Of a stretch of 64,000 bases of DNA, positions 26,308-36,908 are shown piece after piece. Position numbers and translations under genes: made by a program. Under the pieces are notes generated by a model that was given only the letters and a program-made list of their open reading frames with translations, was not told where the DNA came from and ran no database searches. Numbering within the stretch: position 1 is the first letter of the stretch; each line of letters starts with the position of its first letter. The stretch is from Flavobacteriales bacterium (lineage in GTDB: Bacteria > Bacteroidota > Bacteroidia > Flavobacteriales > BACL11): NCBI GenBank assembly GCA_002697505.1, contig NZWA01000041.1:12988-76987 (forward strand). The letters are read 5' to 3'.

Positions 26308-27386
26308 TGAAAGAATTTAAACTAGATAAAATTAAAGCCACTGGCACGACGCTCGGAGACTTACATTTTCCGAAAGTGAGGTTGTTACTGCCTCTTGATG
26401 GGAGCAACGGGGCGACTGCCACGTCTGACTCTAGTAATGATAATAGAACTATAACTTTTGTAGGTTCTGATAGTGAAATTTCCACAGCACAAAGTAAATT
26501 TGGCGAGAGTAGTTTGTCAATAACCGGTGGTAGTAGCAGAATCACCACTCCCGGAACTAGTAACCTGAGCGCGACAGGAGATTTTACCATGGAAGTGTGG
26601 ATTTACAATTCAAGCACTTCGGACTATCCATGCTTAATCACTAATGGTGCTTCTTCTAACGAATTAAGTCTATATTTGGCTAGCACAGCCTCTAACCAAA
26701 TTCTTAGAATGTGGAATAACGGTTCCGTAACTAACTTTTCTACAACGCTACCTCAAAATCAGTGGTATCATTTTGCTCTAGTTAGAAGCGGAAGCACTGT
26801 AAAGTTATATGTAAACGGCACGGCGGATTCAACTACTAGAAGCGACTCGGGGACTTATGGATGGGGCAGCCAAAGCAACTTGCATATAGGGGGCTATCCG
26901 ACAAGAACGGATTATAATTTTGAAGGTTACCTAGATGATTTTCGCCTTACGGTTGGAACGGCTCGCTACACAACAAACTTCACCCCACCAACAACCGCTC
27001 ATTTAACTTCGGCCGGAGACGTTAACAAACACATCGTCGTCAACTCGGACGCTGATGGGGTAGCGATTGGCACGGGTGGCATTAATCAAGCACGGATTGC
27101 TCATGCGTGGTGCAATTGGGACGGCACTCAAGCTGCCGCAAGTATGATAGACGGCTCTTATAACATATCAAGTATAACCGACAGCGGCACAGGAGACTAT
27201 ACTCTTAATTTTTCTACAGCAGCGTCAGATGCTAATTTTGCTGCAACTTCTTGTGGTATAGGGACTACAAATCAAAGTGATGTGCTTTGCCGCCCTTCGA
27301 GCGCATCTGCTATTCGGCATTTCTCTAGACATAATGGATCAGCTTACGACAATCCTGATGCAGCAATAATAGTTTTCGGGAATTAA
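26307..27386 (+). CDS. Short LamG fibre protein 1 (type A N-terminus)
   Basis: This is the first of seven 359-388-residue proteins with one architecture. A 20-residue leader (type A, here IKATGTTLGDLHFPKVRLL) precedes a concanavalin/LamG fold (about residues 27-225) with DFTMEVWIYN, QWYHFALVRSGSTVKLYVNG and YLDDFRLTVGTARYTTNFTPPT. A conserved linker containing GDVNKHIVVNSDADGVAIG and a C-terminal domain (QARIAHAWCNWDG to the end, FGN) follow. LamG folds commonly bind glycans, so these may be receptor-binding or fibre-tip subunits that attach to the giant fibre upstream. The start overlaps the preceding stop (TAATG), implying coupling. Confidence 0.85.
   Translation: MKEFKLDKIKATGTTLGDLHFPKVRLLLPLDGSNGATATSDSSNDNRTITFVGSDSEISTAQSKFGESSLSITGGSSRITTPGTSNLSATGDFTMEVWIYNSSTSDYPCLITNGASSNELSLYLASTASNQILRMWNNGSVTNFSTTLPQNQWYHFALVRSGSTVKLYVNGTADSTTRSDSGTYGWGSQSNLHIGGYPTRTDYNFEGYLDDFRLTVGTARYTTNFTPPTTAHLTSAGDVNKHIVVNSDADGVAIGTGGINQARIAHAWCNWDGTQAAASMIDGSYNISSITDSGTGDYTLNFSTAASDANFAATSCGIGTTNQSDVLCRPSSASAIRHFSRHNGSAYDNPDAAIIVFGN
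27001..27110 (+). repeat. Conserved LamG-cassette DNA block, copy 1
   Basis: About 110 bases, from the AHLTSAGDVNK codons to AHAW, closely matching the equivalent blocks of six other LamG genes at DNA level while the preceding lectin cores differ. Confidence 0.8.
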
Positions 27387-27389
27387 AAA

Positions 27390-28514
27390 ATGAATTTACA
27401 AAAATTAAGACTAGGACAACTGAAACCAGCGGACGGAGCGACGACGCTTGGGGATGTGTATTATCCTCAAACTGTCCTACTGACACCTTTCGAGGGAACA
27501 AACGGTTCCACGTCTATTAGCGATTTAAGCACAAGGAACCACTCCTCAACTTTTAGCGGTAGCAGCCTTTCGATTTCTACATCTCAAAGTAAATTTGGAT
27601 CAAGTAGCTTATTTCATAATAATCAAAGCTCGACTACCGACCACGTAAGTTTGGGATCAAATAGCGACTTTTTAATAAATCAAAATACAGAATACACTCT
27701 TGAATTTTGGTATCGTGCTTTAGATACTACTGCTAATATCCCCTTTCTTGGTTATGGAACATACAGTAGCGCTATTCAATTCCAAATGTACGCTACTGGA
27801 GATGGAGCCGTAATTTTTAAGCAGGGTAGCGGGTCTTGGGGTTGGGGAAGTATAACTATTACGGGCGGAACCTTGACCGTAGATACTTGGAAGCATATAG
27901 CAGTAGTAAGAAATGCCGGAACATTAACAGTATATGTGGATGGAACAAGCGTTGGAAGTGCGAGCACGGCAAATTGGGGAGGTAGTACAGGGACGCTGAG
28001 AATTGGGACTTACTTTGGAAATTCACGAGTTGGTTATTTTTATATGGATGATCTTCGGATCACTAAAGGTATCGCTCGTTACACTGGTAATTTTACCCCG
28101 CCAACAACCGCCCATTTAACTTCCTCCGGAGACGCAAATAAACAAATCGTCGTCAACTCCGATGCGGATGGAGTGGCAATCGGAACTGGCGGCATTAACC
28201 AAGCGCGGGTTGCGAAAGCGTGGGTTAGATTTGATCAGACGGGGAGTCAGTCTATAGACTCTAGCTATAATATATCAAGTGTAACTGATACAAATACAGG
28301 AATAAGCACTTTAAATTTTTCAACAGCGATGAGTGACGCAAACTACTCTGTCGTCGCTACTGGCGGAAGCACTAATGCAAGATATTATGCTAGTACATGG
28401 TCAATAGGAACAAGTAGTTTTCAGGTAAGAAATTTTTCAGTTTATAATGGAAGCTCTTTAGGAGAGCATTATATAGATAGAGCAGATTGCTCAGCAATAG
28501 TTTTCGGAAATTAA
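27390..28514 (+). CDS. Short LamG fibre protein 2 (type B N-terminus)
   Basis: This 374-residue protein has the same architecture as the LamG protein upstream but a different leader, LRLGQLKPADGATTLGDVYYP (type B), shared only with the protein at 34579. The LamG core carries EYTLEFWYRAL, TWKHIAVVRNAGTLTVYVDG and YMDDLRITKGIARYTGNFTPP. The linker and C-terminal domain read SGDANKQIVVNSDADGVAIG and QARVAKAWVRF, ending FGN. It starts three bases after the previous stop; the GGGA within the preceding FGN codons is the likely ribosome binding site. Glycan or receptor binding is inferred from the fold. Confidence 0.85.
   Translation: MNLQKLRLGQLKPADGATTLGDVYYPQTVLLTPFEGTNGSTSISDLSTRNHSSTFSGSSLSISTSQSKFGSSSLFHNNQSSTTDHVSLGSNSDFLINQNTEYTLEFWYRALDTTANIPFLGYGTYSSAIQFQMYATGDGAVIFKQGSGSWGWGSITITGGTLTVDTWKHIAVVRNAGTLTVYVDGTSVGSASTANWGGSTGTLRIGTYFGNSRVGYFYMDDLRITKGIARYTGNFTPPTTAHLTSSGDANKQIVVNSDADGVAIGTGGINQARVAKAWVRFDQTGSQSIDSSYNISSVTDTNTGISTLNFSTAMSDANYSVVATGGSTNARYYASTWSIGTSSFQVRNFSVYNGSSLGEHYIDRADCSAIVFGN
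28113..28223 (+). repeat. Conserved LamG-cassette DNA block, copy 2
   Basis: Second copy of the block of about 111 bases encoding HLTSSGDANK to AKAW. Confidence 0.8.
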
Positions 28515-28520
28515 AAAAAA

Positions 28521-28530
28521 GTGTAATTAA
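28521..28530 (+). promoter_or_regulatory. GTGTAATTAA motif
   Basis: It lies 20 bases before the ATG at 28541 and is preceded by eight A. It marks the start of the second fibre module. Confidence 0.5.
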
Positions 28531-28540
28531 ACTCTAAGGA

Positions 28541-31500
28541 ATGGCAACGGAAATTAAAAAGTTAAGACCGGAAAGTATAAGGACCACAGGTGCATCGGCT
28601 AATGACGTGCTCACTATTAGTGGCGGCGAAACAGTTTTCGCAAATGAACTTTCTTTGTCTGGCTTGAATATCGGCACTTCTGAGTCGGTAGCTGGTAAAA
28701 AACTCAATATAGTTGGTGATGTAGAGATTTCCGGAACTCTTTTCCAAAGCGGTGATATTTTCACTTCAAGCCCAGATTTAACCCAATCTGGATTCCTTAC
28801 CGAAGAAAGTACTTCTGGTACATACTCTACTCAATTTAATGTAACTGCAGGAGGAGGTGTCTATTACGTAAGTGAGATAACTGCGGGAAGCCATACAACA
28901 ACTTCACAAGTTCAACAGTTGGAGCTGTATTTACAAAGAGGAAACTCCTACAAATTTACTACTGACTCCAGCACTAATGGCCATCCTCTTATTGTTGTTA
29001 CCCAAGGCGGAGGAGGAGGTTATACATATGAGTACACTTCCGGGGTAACAAATTCCAGAGCTCAAAACGGCGGAATACTTTATTTCAGAGTTCCTCAATC
29101 TGCCCCTGACACTCTTTATTATCAATGTGGCGTTCATAGTAATATGGGCGCAGCTATCAATATCGTAGGGGCAAGTGGGGCTACGGGACCTACTGGACCT
29201 ACTGGACCTACAGGTCCTACTGGCCCAACGGGTCCTACTGGACCAACTGGCCCAACCGGCCCTGCTGGCTCAGATGGCTCAGATGGAGCTACAGGACCAA
29301 CCGGACCAACTGGGCCAACCGGACCAACTGGACCGACTGGGCCATCCGGAGCAACAGGTGCAACTGGTCCTGCAGGTCCTACAGGACCAACCGGTCCCAC
29401 CGGCCCATCAGGCGCGACAGAAAACCTTTCTGCTTCAGGCTTTGTAGATTCATCGACAAATCAAACAATCGGTGGCAATAAGACTTTCATAAATGATGTT
29501 TCTATTAATAATTTAACTGTAACAGGAACTACGACGACAGTAAATACTACTGACCTTAATGTTAAAGATAATATAATTAAGATAAACAGCGGTGAGGCTG
29601 GCGCAGGTATTAGTTTAAATTCTGGAGGACTAGTAATAGATAGAGGTAGCGCTACTGATGCAAATATTTTATTTAATGATACTACTGATAGGTTTGAAGT
29701 AAACTTCCCTATAGCTACAGAAGGAACTTTAATACCGACTGCTTTTACTGGATTAACTGATACTCCCGGTTCAATTACAGCTGGGCAAGTTTTAGTAGGT
29801 AGCGGAAGTAGTATTACTTTTTCTGGTACAGACGCTCTTGTTGGCCCAGCAGGATCTACGGGTCCGACTGGACCAACGGGACCAACAGGTCCTAGCGGCG
29901 CAACTGGCGCAGCTGGCTCGACTGGCCCTACTGGCCCTACTGGTCCAACAGGGCCTACAGGTCCAACAGGCCCAACGGGTCCGACTGGGCCTGCGGGAGC
30001 AGGTGGAGGCGGAGGAGCTTCGGCAACTCTAACCTCAGATACTTTTACAGCTAACGGAGCGCTTACTGGATTTTCACTTTCTCTTACTCCTTCAGGAGTA
30101 AACAGTATATTAGTAAGTATTGGTGGCATACTTCAAACCCCAACTACAAACTATGTATTAGATGGTAGCACTCTTAATTTAACAAGTGCACCTCCTTCTG
30201 GAGCAGAAATAGAAGTAAGAAATTTAGACTATCAAGGTGCTAGTGGCGCGACTGGCGCAACTGGTCCAGCCGGTCCGACAGGCCCAACGGGTCCTACCGG
30301 CCCAGCGGGTGCGACTGGCCCTAGTGGCGCGACAGGCGCTACAGGTCCCGCCGGTCCCGCCGGAGCAGACGGCGCAACAGTAACTGGCGTCGGGATAGCT
30401 TTCAGTCAAACTTTTACAGGTGACGGAACTACAGCAAATTACGCTCTTAATGCAGGGATTAACACTACTAAAGACGTATTAGTTTCAATTCAAGGATACG
30501 TTCAAACTCCAGATATAGATTATACTTTATTAGGGACTACAGGAATATCCTTTAGCACGGGTGTTATGAATGGGCATGAAGTAAACATTCGTCATCTTGC
30601 TATGGGGCCAAGCGGCGTTGCGGGAGCGACAGGTCCAACAGGCCCAGCGGGTTCGACAGGGCCTAGCGGTGCGACTGGCGCGGCTGGCCCAACGGGTCCA
30701 ACAGGCCCTGCAGGTTCAACTGGTCCGACTGGCCCAACTGGTCCTACGGGGCCAACCGGTCCCACCGGCCCATCAGGAGCGACAGAAAATTTGTCTGCTT
30801 CTGGCTTTATAACAACTGGAGACACAGGGAATTTTGCTGATACGACCATATTAGAAAGTTTTTCTCAGGGGTTAAACGTTGGTACTAGTTCTAATTTAGC
30901 AAGCAGAAAATTGCACGTCGTTGGTGACGTAGAGATTTCAGGAACTATCTTCCAAAGTGGCTCAGTATTTGAAGGCGGCGGTGGAGGCGGTGGCTCATCT
31001 ACTTTCGTAGGGTTAAGTGATACCCCGGGAAGCTTTACAGCCAATAAATATGTTAGAGTTAATTCGGCAGGCAACGCTTTAGAATTTACAGAAACTGTTG
31101 GAGGTATAAATAGTACTGATATTTTCACAGGAGATGGATCAGTTTCAGGATTTTTGCTAACTCCTACCGCAGTCACTTCTACAAAAGATTTACTAGTATC
31201 TATAAATGGTGTTCTTCAAAGACCAGATACTGACTATAGTATTGTAGGTAATACTGGATTATTTTTTAATACTAGTGTTACTAGTGGGTATTTTGTAGAG
31301 GCTAGGCATATAGTTGGAGTGAGCGGCGCGGCAGGTCCAGCGGGTCCAGCGGGTCCAGCGGGTCCATCGGGCGCAAGCGTAACTGGCGTGGGAATAGCTT
31401 TTGATCAGTCTTATACAGGCAACGGGTCAACTACTAACTATGCTTTATCTAGCAGCGTTTCTCATGTTAGGGACTTGTTGGTAGTAGTTGAGGGCATGGT

Positions 31501-33463
31501 CCAATCTCCAACTATAGATTATACTTTAACTGGTAATACAGGCATAGTTTTTACCACCGGAGTTCCAAGCGGGCAAGAATTAAATATTCGTCATCTTGCG
31601 ATGGGACCGAGCGGTGTGGCAGGCCCAACGGGTCCGACCGGCCCAGCAGGTTCCACAGGTCCAAGTGGAGCGGATGGGGCTGCGGGGCCAACTGGACCTA
31701 CAGGTCCTACGGGTCCGACTGGCCCTAGTGGCGCGACAGGCGCTACAGGTCCCGCCGGTCCCGCCGGAGCAGACGGCGCAACAGTAACTGGTGTTGGGAT
31801 AGCTTTTAGCCAAACATTTACAGGTGACGGAGCTACATCAAATTATGCTCTTAGCGCAGGAGTCAGTGCTACTAAAGACATACTGGTAACAATTCAAGGA
31901 TTTGCTCAAACGCCTGACATAGATTATAACTTATTAGGGACAACTGGTATTTCTTTTAATGGAAGTATAATAAGTGGACAAGAAGTTAATGTTAGACATC
32001 TTGCAATGGGGCCAAGCGGCGTTGCGGGAGCGACAGGTCCAACAGGCCCAGCGGGTTCGACAGGGCCAAGTGGCGCGACTGGCGCGGCTGGCCCTACCGG
32101 TCCGACCGGCCCTACCGGCCCTACCGGTCCGACTGGCCCAAGTGGCGCTACTGGTCCTACGGGTCCGACTGGGCCAACGGGTCCTACTGGCCCTTCAGCC
32201 GCCGCCGCTGTCGAAGGAACGGGAGTTTCTGGCTATGTGGCAAGGTGGGCTAGCGCCGATACTTTAACAAGTGGAGCGCTTTTTGATAATGGAACGAATG
32301 TTAGTATAGGAACAACAAACGCTAAAGATAAATTTCATGTAAATGGTGGTAATATAATGATTACTGACACTTCGCCAGAACTCACTTTTGAAACGTCTAA
32401 TAGTAGTCATTACAACTGGCAAATTGCCGCTCAAGAAAATGTAAGTGATACTCTAGAGTTTTCTGTTGGTAGCGCTGACGCAGATGCATCAAACGACACA
32501 TTTTCGCCAAAAATGGTTATTGCACAGGGAGGCAATATTGGCATAAATCAGACAAATCCGCAAAGAAGGCTCCACGTCGTTGGCGATGTAGAAATTTCAG
32601 GAACTATATTCCAAAGCGGCTCTGTATTTGAAGGAGGCGGAGGCGGAGGAGGCGGATCGTCTACGTTCGTTGGCTTGAGCGACACTCCTGCCAACTTTAC
32701 AAGTTCTGCTAATAAATTCTTAAGAGTTAACGCAGCAGCTAACGCAGTAGAGTTCGCAGACGGAAATGGATTGCTAGATATAACTAGCACGAAGTTCACA
32801 GGAGATGGATCAACTTCAGGCTATGCTTTGTCTTCGACAGTCAACAGCGCTAGTAACCTAATTGTTACAGTTGGTGGTCTTGTTCAAACTCCAGTAGAAG
32901 ATTATACAATAGTTGATGGCACTGGAGTATTTCTAGACGAAAATGTAGTAAGCGGAGCAGTAGTAGAAGTAAGAAAAATATCACAAAATTCTTTTTCTTC
33001 TGACGATTCTGTAGCAGATGCATTCACAGGAGACGGCTCAACTTCAGGCTTCGCTTTGTCATTTAGTCCTAATGATAAAGCCGCAAACGTACTTGTGTCT
33101 CTTAATGGCATTATTCAGCAACCAGATACGGCGTATGTAGTAAATGGGACTACTCTTAATTTTGCTTCTGGCACTGTAGCAAGCGGAGATGTAATTGATG
33201 CTAGACATATAACAATTGGCCAGTCTGGCGCTTCCGCAGGTTCGGCGAGCATTAGCTATCATCAAGATATATTTACAGGTAACGGAGTCGTATCCGGCTT
33301 TTCAATGGGAAGAACAGTTTCTAATATTCTAGAAACAACTGTATTTGTAAATGGCTTAGCTCAGATATCTGACGTAAACTATTTTGTAGATGGAACAGGG
33401 TTGACTTTTGCTTCTGGTGATATAGCCAGCGGCGATTTAATAATGGTTAGACATGTATACTAA
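28541..33463 (+). CDS. Giant collagen-like tail fibre with cupredoxin-like domain
   Basis: This 1,640-residue fibre is built from repeated modules. After the adaptor and a first VGDVEISGT module comes a cupredoxin-like domain (about residues 90-205) with H148, C196, H199 and M202 in the same arrangement as the fibre at 5055. Seven collagen-like blocks follow, at about 210-293, 434-488, 565-613, 688-747, 926-945, 1021-1080 and 1156-1222. They alternate with FTGDG...V.i.G..Q.P..DY...RHL domains. [18 protein letters not shown] plus poly-Gly modules recur at about 790-815 and 1348-1370. The last domain ends in MVRHVY, homologous to the end of the protein at 24292. Its stop overlaps the start of the next LamG gene by one base. 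Confidence 0.82.
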   Translation: MATEIKKLRPESIRTTGASANDVLTISGGETVFANELSLSGLNIGTSESVAGKKLNIVGDVEISGTLFQSGDIFTSSPDLTQSGFLTEESTSGTYSTQFNVTAGGGVYYVSEITAGSHTTTSQVQQLELYLQRGNSYKFTTDSSTNGHPLIVVTQGGGGGYTYEYTSGVTNSRAQNGGILYFRVPQSAPDTLYYQCGVHSNMGAAINIVGASGATGPTGPTGPTGPTGPTGPTGPTGPTGPAGSDGSDGATGPTGPTGPTGPTGPTGPSGATGATGPAGPTGPTGPTGPSGATENLSASGFVDSSTNQTIGGNKTFINDVSINNLTVTGTTTTVNTTDLNVKDNIIKINSGEAGAGISLNSGGLVIDRGSATDANILFNDTTDRFEVNFPIATEGTLIPTAFTGLTDTPGSITAGQVLVGSGSSITFSGTDALVGPAGSTGPTGPTGPTGPSGATGAAGSTGPTGPTGPTGPTGPTGPTGPTGPAGAGGGGGASATLTSDTFTANGALTGFSLSLTPSGVNSILVSIGGILQTPTTNYVLDGSTLNLTSAPPSGAEIEVRNLDYQGASGATGATGPAGPTGPTGPTGPAGATGPSGATGATGPAGPAGADGATVTGVGIAFSQTFTGDGTTANYALNAGINTTKDVLVSIQGYVQTPDIDYTLLGTTGISFSTGVMNGHEVNIRHLAMGPSGVAGATGPTGPAGSTGPSGATGAAGPTGPTGPAGSTGPTGPTGPTGPTGPTGPSGATENLSASGFITTGDTGNFADTTILESFSQGLNVGTSSNLASRKLHVVGDVEISGTIFQSGSVFEGGGGGGGSSTFVGLSDTPGSFTANKYVRVNSAGNALEFTETVGGINSTDIFTGDGSVSGFLLTPTAVTSTKDLLVSINGVLQRPDTDYSIVGNTGLFFNTSVTSGYFVEARHIVGVSGAAGPAGPAGPAGPSGASVTGVGIAFDQSYTGNGSTTNYALSSSVSHVRDLLVVVEGMVQSPTIDYTLTGNTGIVFTTGVPSGQELNIRHLAMGPSGVAGPTGPTGPAGSTGPSGADGAAGPTGPTGPTGPTGPSGATGATGPAGPAGADGATVTGVGIAFSQTFTGDGATSNYALSAGVSATKDILVTIQGFAQTPDIDYNLLGTTGISFNGSIISGQEVNVRHLAMGPSGVAGATGPTGPAGSTGPSGATGAAGPTGPTGPTGPTGPTGPSGATGPTGPTGPTGPTGPSAAAAVEGTGVSGYVARWASADTLTSGALFDNGTNVSIGTTNAKDKFHVNGGNIMITDTSPELTFETSNSSHYNWQIAAQENVSDTLEFSVGSADADASNDTFSPKMVIAQGGNIGINQTNPQRRLHVVGDVEISGTIFQSGSVFEGGGGGGGGSSTFVGLSDTPANFTSSANKFLRVNAAANAVEFADGNGLLDITSTKFTGDGSTSGYALSSTVNSASNLIVTVGGLVQTPVEDYTIVDGTGVFLDENVVSGAVVEVRKISQNSFSSDDSVADAFTGDGSTSGFALSFSPNDKAANVLVSLNGIIQQPDTAYVVNGTTLNFASGTVASGDVIDARHITIGQSGASAGSASISYHQDIFTGNGVVSGFSMGRTVSNILETTVFVNGLAQISDVNYFVDGTGLTFASGDIASGDLIMVRHVY
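29167..32205 (+). repeat. Seven collagen-like GPT/GAT repeat blocks
   Basis: Blocks lie at about 29167-29420, 29842-30005, 30235-30380, 30604-30783, 31318-31377, 31603-31780 and 32008-32205. Each is made of nine-base Gly-X-Y units, and several also share long stretches of flanking DNA, for example the ATGGGGCCAAGCGGCGTTGC lead-in at two of them. Confidence 0.85.
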
Positions 33464-34572
33464 TGAAGTTACCTAAATTAACAAATTTATCAGTTACCGG
33501 AACGACGGTTGGAGATGTGCATTTTCCGAAAGTGAAGCTGTTGCTGCCTTTTGATGGTTCGAACGGCGCAACGTCAACTACTGATAGTAGCAACGCTAAT
33601 AACTCAGTGACTTTTGTCGGTACTGCTCAGTTGTCTACGGCGCAAAGTAAGTTTGGTGGGAGTAGCCTTCTACTGGATGGTAATAGCGACTACATATATA
33701 TAGCTAACGATGACTTAGATTTTTCAAGTACTGAAAGTTTTACTCTTGAATTTTGGATCTATTTTAATGATATAGACGATGGAAATATAGTAAATTTTTA
33801 CTCTGATTATTCTGGAGCCAGCAACGGAATGTCAATTGATAAGAGTACTAGTAATGTGCTTAGAGCTCACAATGGAGACTCGACCCGTATTACTGGAACA
33901 ACAACAGTTTCAGCTGGCCAATGGTATCACATAGCGCTGTCTGGTACTTCTGGGAGTTATAAATTATTTCTAAACGGAACTCAAGAAGGTAGCACTAGCA
34001 GTAACGGCTTCACAGGCGGCACTACTAATAAGTATATAGGGACTTTCTATTGGGCAGGTCTAGGAGGGGCTGTTCGTCTTGTAAACGGGTATATTGAAGA
34101 TTTTCGTATCACGAAAGGTGAAGCACGCTATACTTCAAACTTCACCCCGCCGACTTCCGCCCATTTAACTTCCGCCGGAGACGTTAACAAGCACATCGTT
34201 GTAAACTCGGGCGCTGACGGCGTGGCGATAGGAACTGGCGGCATTTCTCAAGCGCGGATTGCGAAAGCGTGGGCTGATATTGATGGAAGTCAAGCGGCGG
34301 CGAACATGATTGCGTCAAGTTATAACATCAGCAGTATAACCGATAATGCCACAGGGGTATTTTCATTTAACTTTTCGACAGCTATGACCGACGCTAACTA
34401 TAGCGCTGTAACAAGCCTCGGATTAGATGGCGGACTCGCTACCTCTGTAGCTAGTTGTAAATTACAAGACAAGACAACTGCCTTAACTAAAGTAAGATGT
34501 ACTTATCGTAGTTCAGGAGCAGCAACTGATTATGATTATAATATTATATGTTTGATAGTTTTTGGGAATTAA
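33463..34572 (+). CDS. Short LamG fibre protein 3 (type A)
   Basis: This 369-residue protein has a type A leader (LSVTGTTVGDVHFPKVKLLLPF). The LamG core has SFTLEFWIYFNDID, QWYHIALSGTSGSYKLFLNG and GYIEDFRITKGEARYTSNFTPP. It is closest to the protein at 38258, sharing the TTVSAGQWYH...SGSYKLFLNGTQEGST stretch. One linker change is visible, NSGADGVAIG instead of NSDADGVAIG, and ISQARIAKAW replaces INQARIAKAW. It ends FGN. It is coupled to the giant fibre upstream by a TAATG overlap, exactly as the LamG protein at 26307 is coupled to its upstream fibre. Confidence 0.85.
   Translation: MKLPKLTNLSVTGTTVGDVHFPKVKLLLPFDGSNGATSTTDSSNANNSVTFVGTAQLSTAQSKFGGSSLLLDGNSDYIYIANDDLDFSSTESFTLEFWIYFNDIDDGNIVNFYSDYSGASNGMSIDKSTSNVLRAHNGDSTRITGTTTVSAGQWYHIALSGTSGSYKLFLNGTQEGSTSSNGFTGGTTNKYIGTFYWAGLGGAVRLVNGYIEDFRITKGEARYTSNFTPPTSAHLTSAGDVNKHIVVNSGADGVAIGTGGISQARIAKAWADIDGSQAAANMIASSYNISSITDNATGVFSFNFSTAMTDANYSAVTSLGLDGGLATSVASCKLQDKTTALTKVRCTYRSSGAATDYDYNIICLIVFGN
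34162..34273 (+). repeat. Conserved LamG-cassette DNA block, copy 3
   Basis: Third copy; encodes HLTSAGDVNK to AKAW. Confidence 0.8.
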
Positions 34573-34578
34573 AAAAAT

Positions 34579-35745
34579 ATGGCTTTATCAAAATTAAGAC
34601 TAGGACAGTTAAAACCAGCCGACGGATCAACGACGGTTGGAGATGTTTACTTCCCTCAGACAAGTTTATTGTTGCCTTTTGATGGGTCGGACGCAGCCAC
34701 TAGCACTAGTGACTTAAGTAACAGAAATGCAACTGTTACTTTTGCTGGCACGGCTCAATTATCTACTGGACAAAGTAAATTTGGCGGATCCAGTTTGCTA
34801 TTAGATGGTAACAGCGACTATGTATCAATTTCTGACAGCTATTGGAATACCGCTTTCGACAGTGGAGATTTTACTGTTGAATGTTGGGTAAGATTTGATT
34901 CGGGAGTTCTTGATGGCTCCACTTCTGTTGAATTTATGGCGACTAGGGGAAACAGCGGCGGTTCATCAACTAATGGCTGGGGCCTTAGGAAGTATAATGA
35001 TAATTTTATAGCTTGGTATATGCGTATAGGTAGTAGCTGGGTTTATCTTAATTATTCTCAAGGAACTAAAACAACCGTATCAGCGGACACTTGGTATCAC
35101 GTTGCGGTAACAAGAAGTGGTAATACTTGGAAACTATTTTTAAATGGAACAGCCGAAGATACAATCACTAATTCAGGCAGCATAACTTCTGCCAATGGCG
35201 ATAGATTCGTTATAGGAGCCTTGGCTGGCGGCAACTTCAGTGGAGATCTCTATATGGATGGCTATATAGAGGACGTTAGAGTCACTATAGGACATGCTCG
35301 TTATACTTCAAATTTCACAGCGCCAACTTCTGCACACTTAACTTCCGCCGGAGACGTCAACAAACACATCGTCGTCAACTCGGACGCTGATGGAGTGGCG
35401 ATCGGCACGGGTGGGATAAACCAAGCGCGGATCGCGAAAGCGTGGGCAGAGTTTGATGGGTCAGGTATTACTCTAAACGCATCTTATAACGTAAGCAGTA
35501 TTACTGATCATGGTAATAGAGATTATACTATAAACTTTGGTACAGCAATGGCAGACACAAATTATAGTATAGTAGGATCAAACATAGGGCAAAGCTCATC
35601 CATTTCGTATTATTGGTCTGTGGTCACATCGAGCGGGAATGCAAAAACCACAAGCGGAGTAAGAATAAATATACCACATATTGAGGACAGTAGTTTGACA
35701 AGTAACGACCCAGACGCAGTAAACGTAATAGCCTTCGGCAATTAA
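34579..35745 (+). CDS. Short LamG fibre protein 4 (type B)
   Basis: This 388-residue protein has the second type B leader (LRLGQLKPADGSTTVGDVYFP), nearly identical to that at 27390. The LamG core is slightly longer than its relatives: DFTVECWVRFDSG, TWYHVAVTRSGNTWKLFLNG and GYIEDVRVTIGHARYTSNFTAPT. The C-terminal domain begins QARIAKAWAEFDGSG and ends in FGN. It follows the type A protein at 33463 by six bases, mirroring the A-B pair at 26307/27390. This supports duplication of a fibre-A-B module. Confidence 0.85.
   Translation: MALSKLRLGQLKPADGSTTVGDVYFPQTSLLLPFDGSDAATSTSDLSNRNATVTFAGTAQLSTGQSKFGGSSLLLDGNSDYVSISDSYWNTAFDSGDFTVECWVRFDSGVLDGSTSVEFMATRGNSGGSSTNGWGLRKYNDNFIAWYMRIGSSWVYLNYSQGTKTTVSADTWYHVAVTRSGNTWKLFLNGTAEDTITNSGSITSANGDRFVIGALAGGNFSGDLYMDGYIEDVRVTIGHARYTSNFTAPTSAHLTSAGDVNKHIVVNSDADGVAIGTGGINQARIAKAWAEFDGSGITLNASYNVSSITDHGNRDYTINFGTAMADTNYSIVGSNIGQSSSISYYWSVVTSSGNAKTTSGVRINIPHIEDSSLTSNDPDAVNVIAFGN
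35334..35445 (+). repeat. Conserved LamG-cassette DNA block, copy 4
   Basis: Fourth copy; nearly identical in DNA to copy 1 across the GACGTnAACAAACACATCGT stretch. Confidence 0.8.
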
Positions 35746-35747
35746 AA

Positions 35748-36905
35748 ATGAAAAAGTTACCAATAGATTATTTAGGAGCTTTTGGATCGACAGTTGGAGA
35801 CGTACATTTTCCGAAAGTTAAATGGCTGTCGCCTTTCGATGGAACGAACGGCGCGACGACAACGACTGACTCGAGCAACTCTAACTCTTCATTAACTTTG
35901 CAAGGTTCAACTCAGATTTCTACAGCACAAAGCAAATTCGGCGGTAGTAGTATGTATGTGCCAAACAGTGCTCAACAAGGAGTTTACGCTAATGTTGCTG
36001 GGACTACAGTTAATTTAACGGGAGACTTTACTATTGAATGGTGGATAAGAAGAGTGCAGGTTTCGTATGCTAATAGTATGGCGCAACTAATATATGGAAT
36101 GCCATTGGCAGACGATTTAACCGGATATGCTATGGTAGTAGGATACTATGGTTCAAGCGCAAGCACGACTCAGGGTCTTATGTATGTTAGTAGTAATGGA
36201 TCTAGTTGGAACGTGGCTTCAGCAGTTCAACTTGGTACCGGCAGCTTAGGGACTGTTGGTCAATGGGTGCATATGGCATTGGTCAGATCTGGTTCTGACT
36301 GGAGTTATTATGTTGATGGTACAAGGACTTACACTGGGTCTCTTGGTTCTGCTACAATATCGACTCCCGGAAGCTACATGTACCTAGGTAGAGCTTGGGG
36401 CGACGTAAGCTCAATGGAAGCTTACTACGATGACTTTAGGGTTACTCAAGGGCTTGCTCGATACACCGGAGCCTCTTTTACAGTTCCTACTACAGCGCAT
36501 CTGACTTCGGCTGGAGACGTCAATAAGCAGATCGTCGTCAACTCGGACGCGGACGGTGTAGCGATTGGCACAGGCGGAATAAACCAAGCGCGGGTTGCGA
36601 AAGCTTGGATAAACTTTAACGGGTCTGGAACAGTTGCTATAAGAGATAGTTATAATTTCAGCAGCTTGACTGACGATGGAACAGGCTTGTATAAAGCTAA
36701 TTTTTCTACCGTTATGTCTGATACTAATTATTCGTTCGTGGCCGAGTCATGTGGCACATTAAATGGTATAAATAATGAAAACGGGTTTACAAACCACGCG
36801 AGGAGAGCTGCCATGTCTACAGATTATATTGGAATAGGCACTAGTGCACACGACGGTACTTTTTATGACGCTACGATAGTAATGGCGCAAGTTTTCGGGA
36901 ATTAA
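35748..36905 (+). CDS. Short LamG fibre protein 5 (type A)
   Basis: This 385-residue protein has the leader LGAFGSTVGDVHFPKVKWLSPF. The LamG core is divergent: DFTIEWWIRRVQ, QWVHMALVRSGSDWSYYVDG and YYDDFRVTQGLARYTGASFTVPT, a variant of the usual RYTSNFTPPT. The C-terminal domain starts QARVAKAWINFNGSG and ends VFGN. It starts two bases after the previous stop. It is one of three type A proteins after the duplicated module, apparently extra cassettes. Confidence 0.85.
   Translation: MKKLPIDYLGAFGSTVGDVHFPKVKWLSPFDGTNGATTTTDSSNSNSSLTLQGSTQISTAQSKFGGSSMYVPNSAQQGVYANVAGTTVNLTGDFTIEWWIRRVQVSYANSMAQLIYGMPLADDLTGYAMVVGYYGSSASTTQGLMYVSSNGSSWNVASAVQLGTGSLGTVGQWVHMALVRSGSDWSYYVDGTRTYTGSLGSATISTPGSYMYLGRAWGDVSSMEAYYDDFRVTQGLARYTGASFTVPTTAHLTSAGDVNKQIVVNSDADGVAIGTGGINQARVAKAWINFNGSGTVAIRDSYNFSSLTDDGTGLYKANFSTVMSDTNYSFVAESCGTLNGINNENGFTNHARRAAMSTDYIGIGTSAHDGTFYDATIVMAQVFGN
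36498..36608 (+). repeat. Conserved LamG-cassette DNA block, copy 5
   Basis: Fifth copy; encodes HLTSAGDVNK to AKAW. Confidence 0.8.
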
Positions 36906-36908
36906 AAA

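Noticed and set aside
29461..30129. Long antisense open frame (222 residues) opposite the collagen-like fibre
   Set aside because: It is produced by the GPT repeat read backwards (GPV/GPVGP runs) and has no ribosome binding site; the same happens at 20867-21127, 29134-29400 and 30592-30849.
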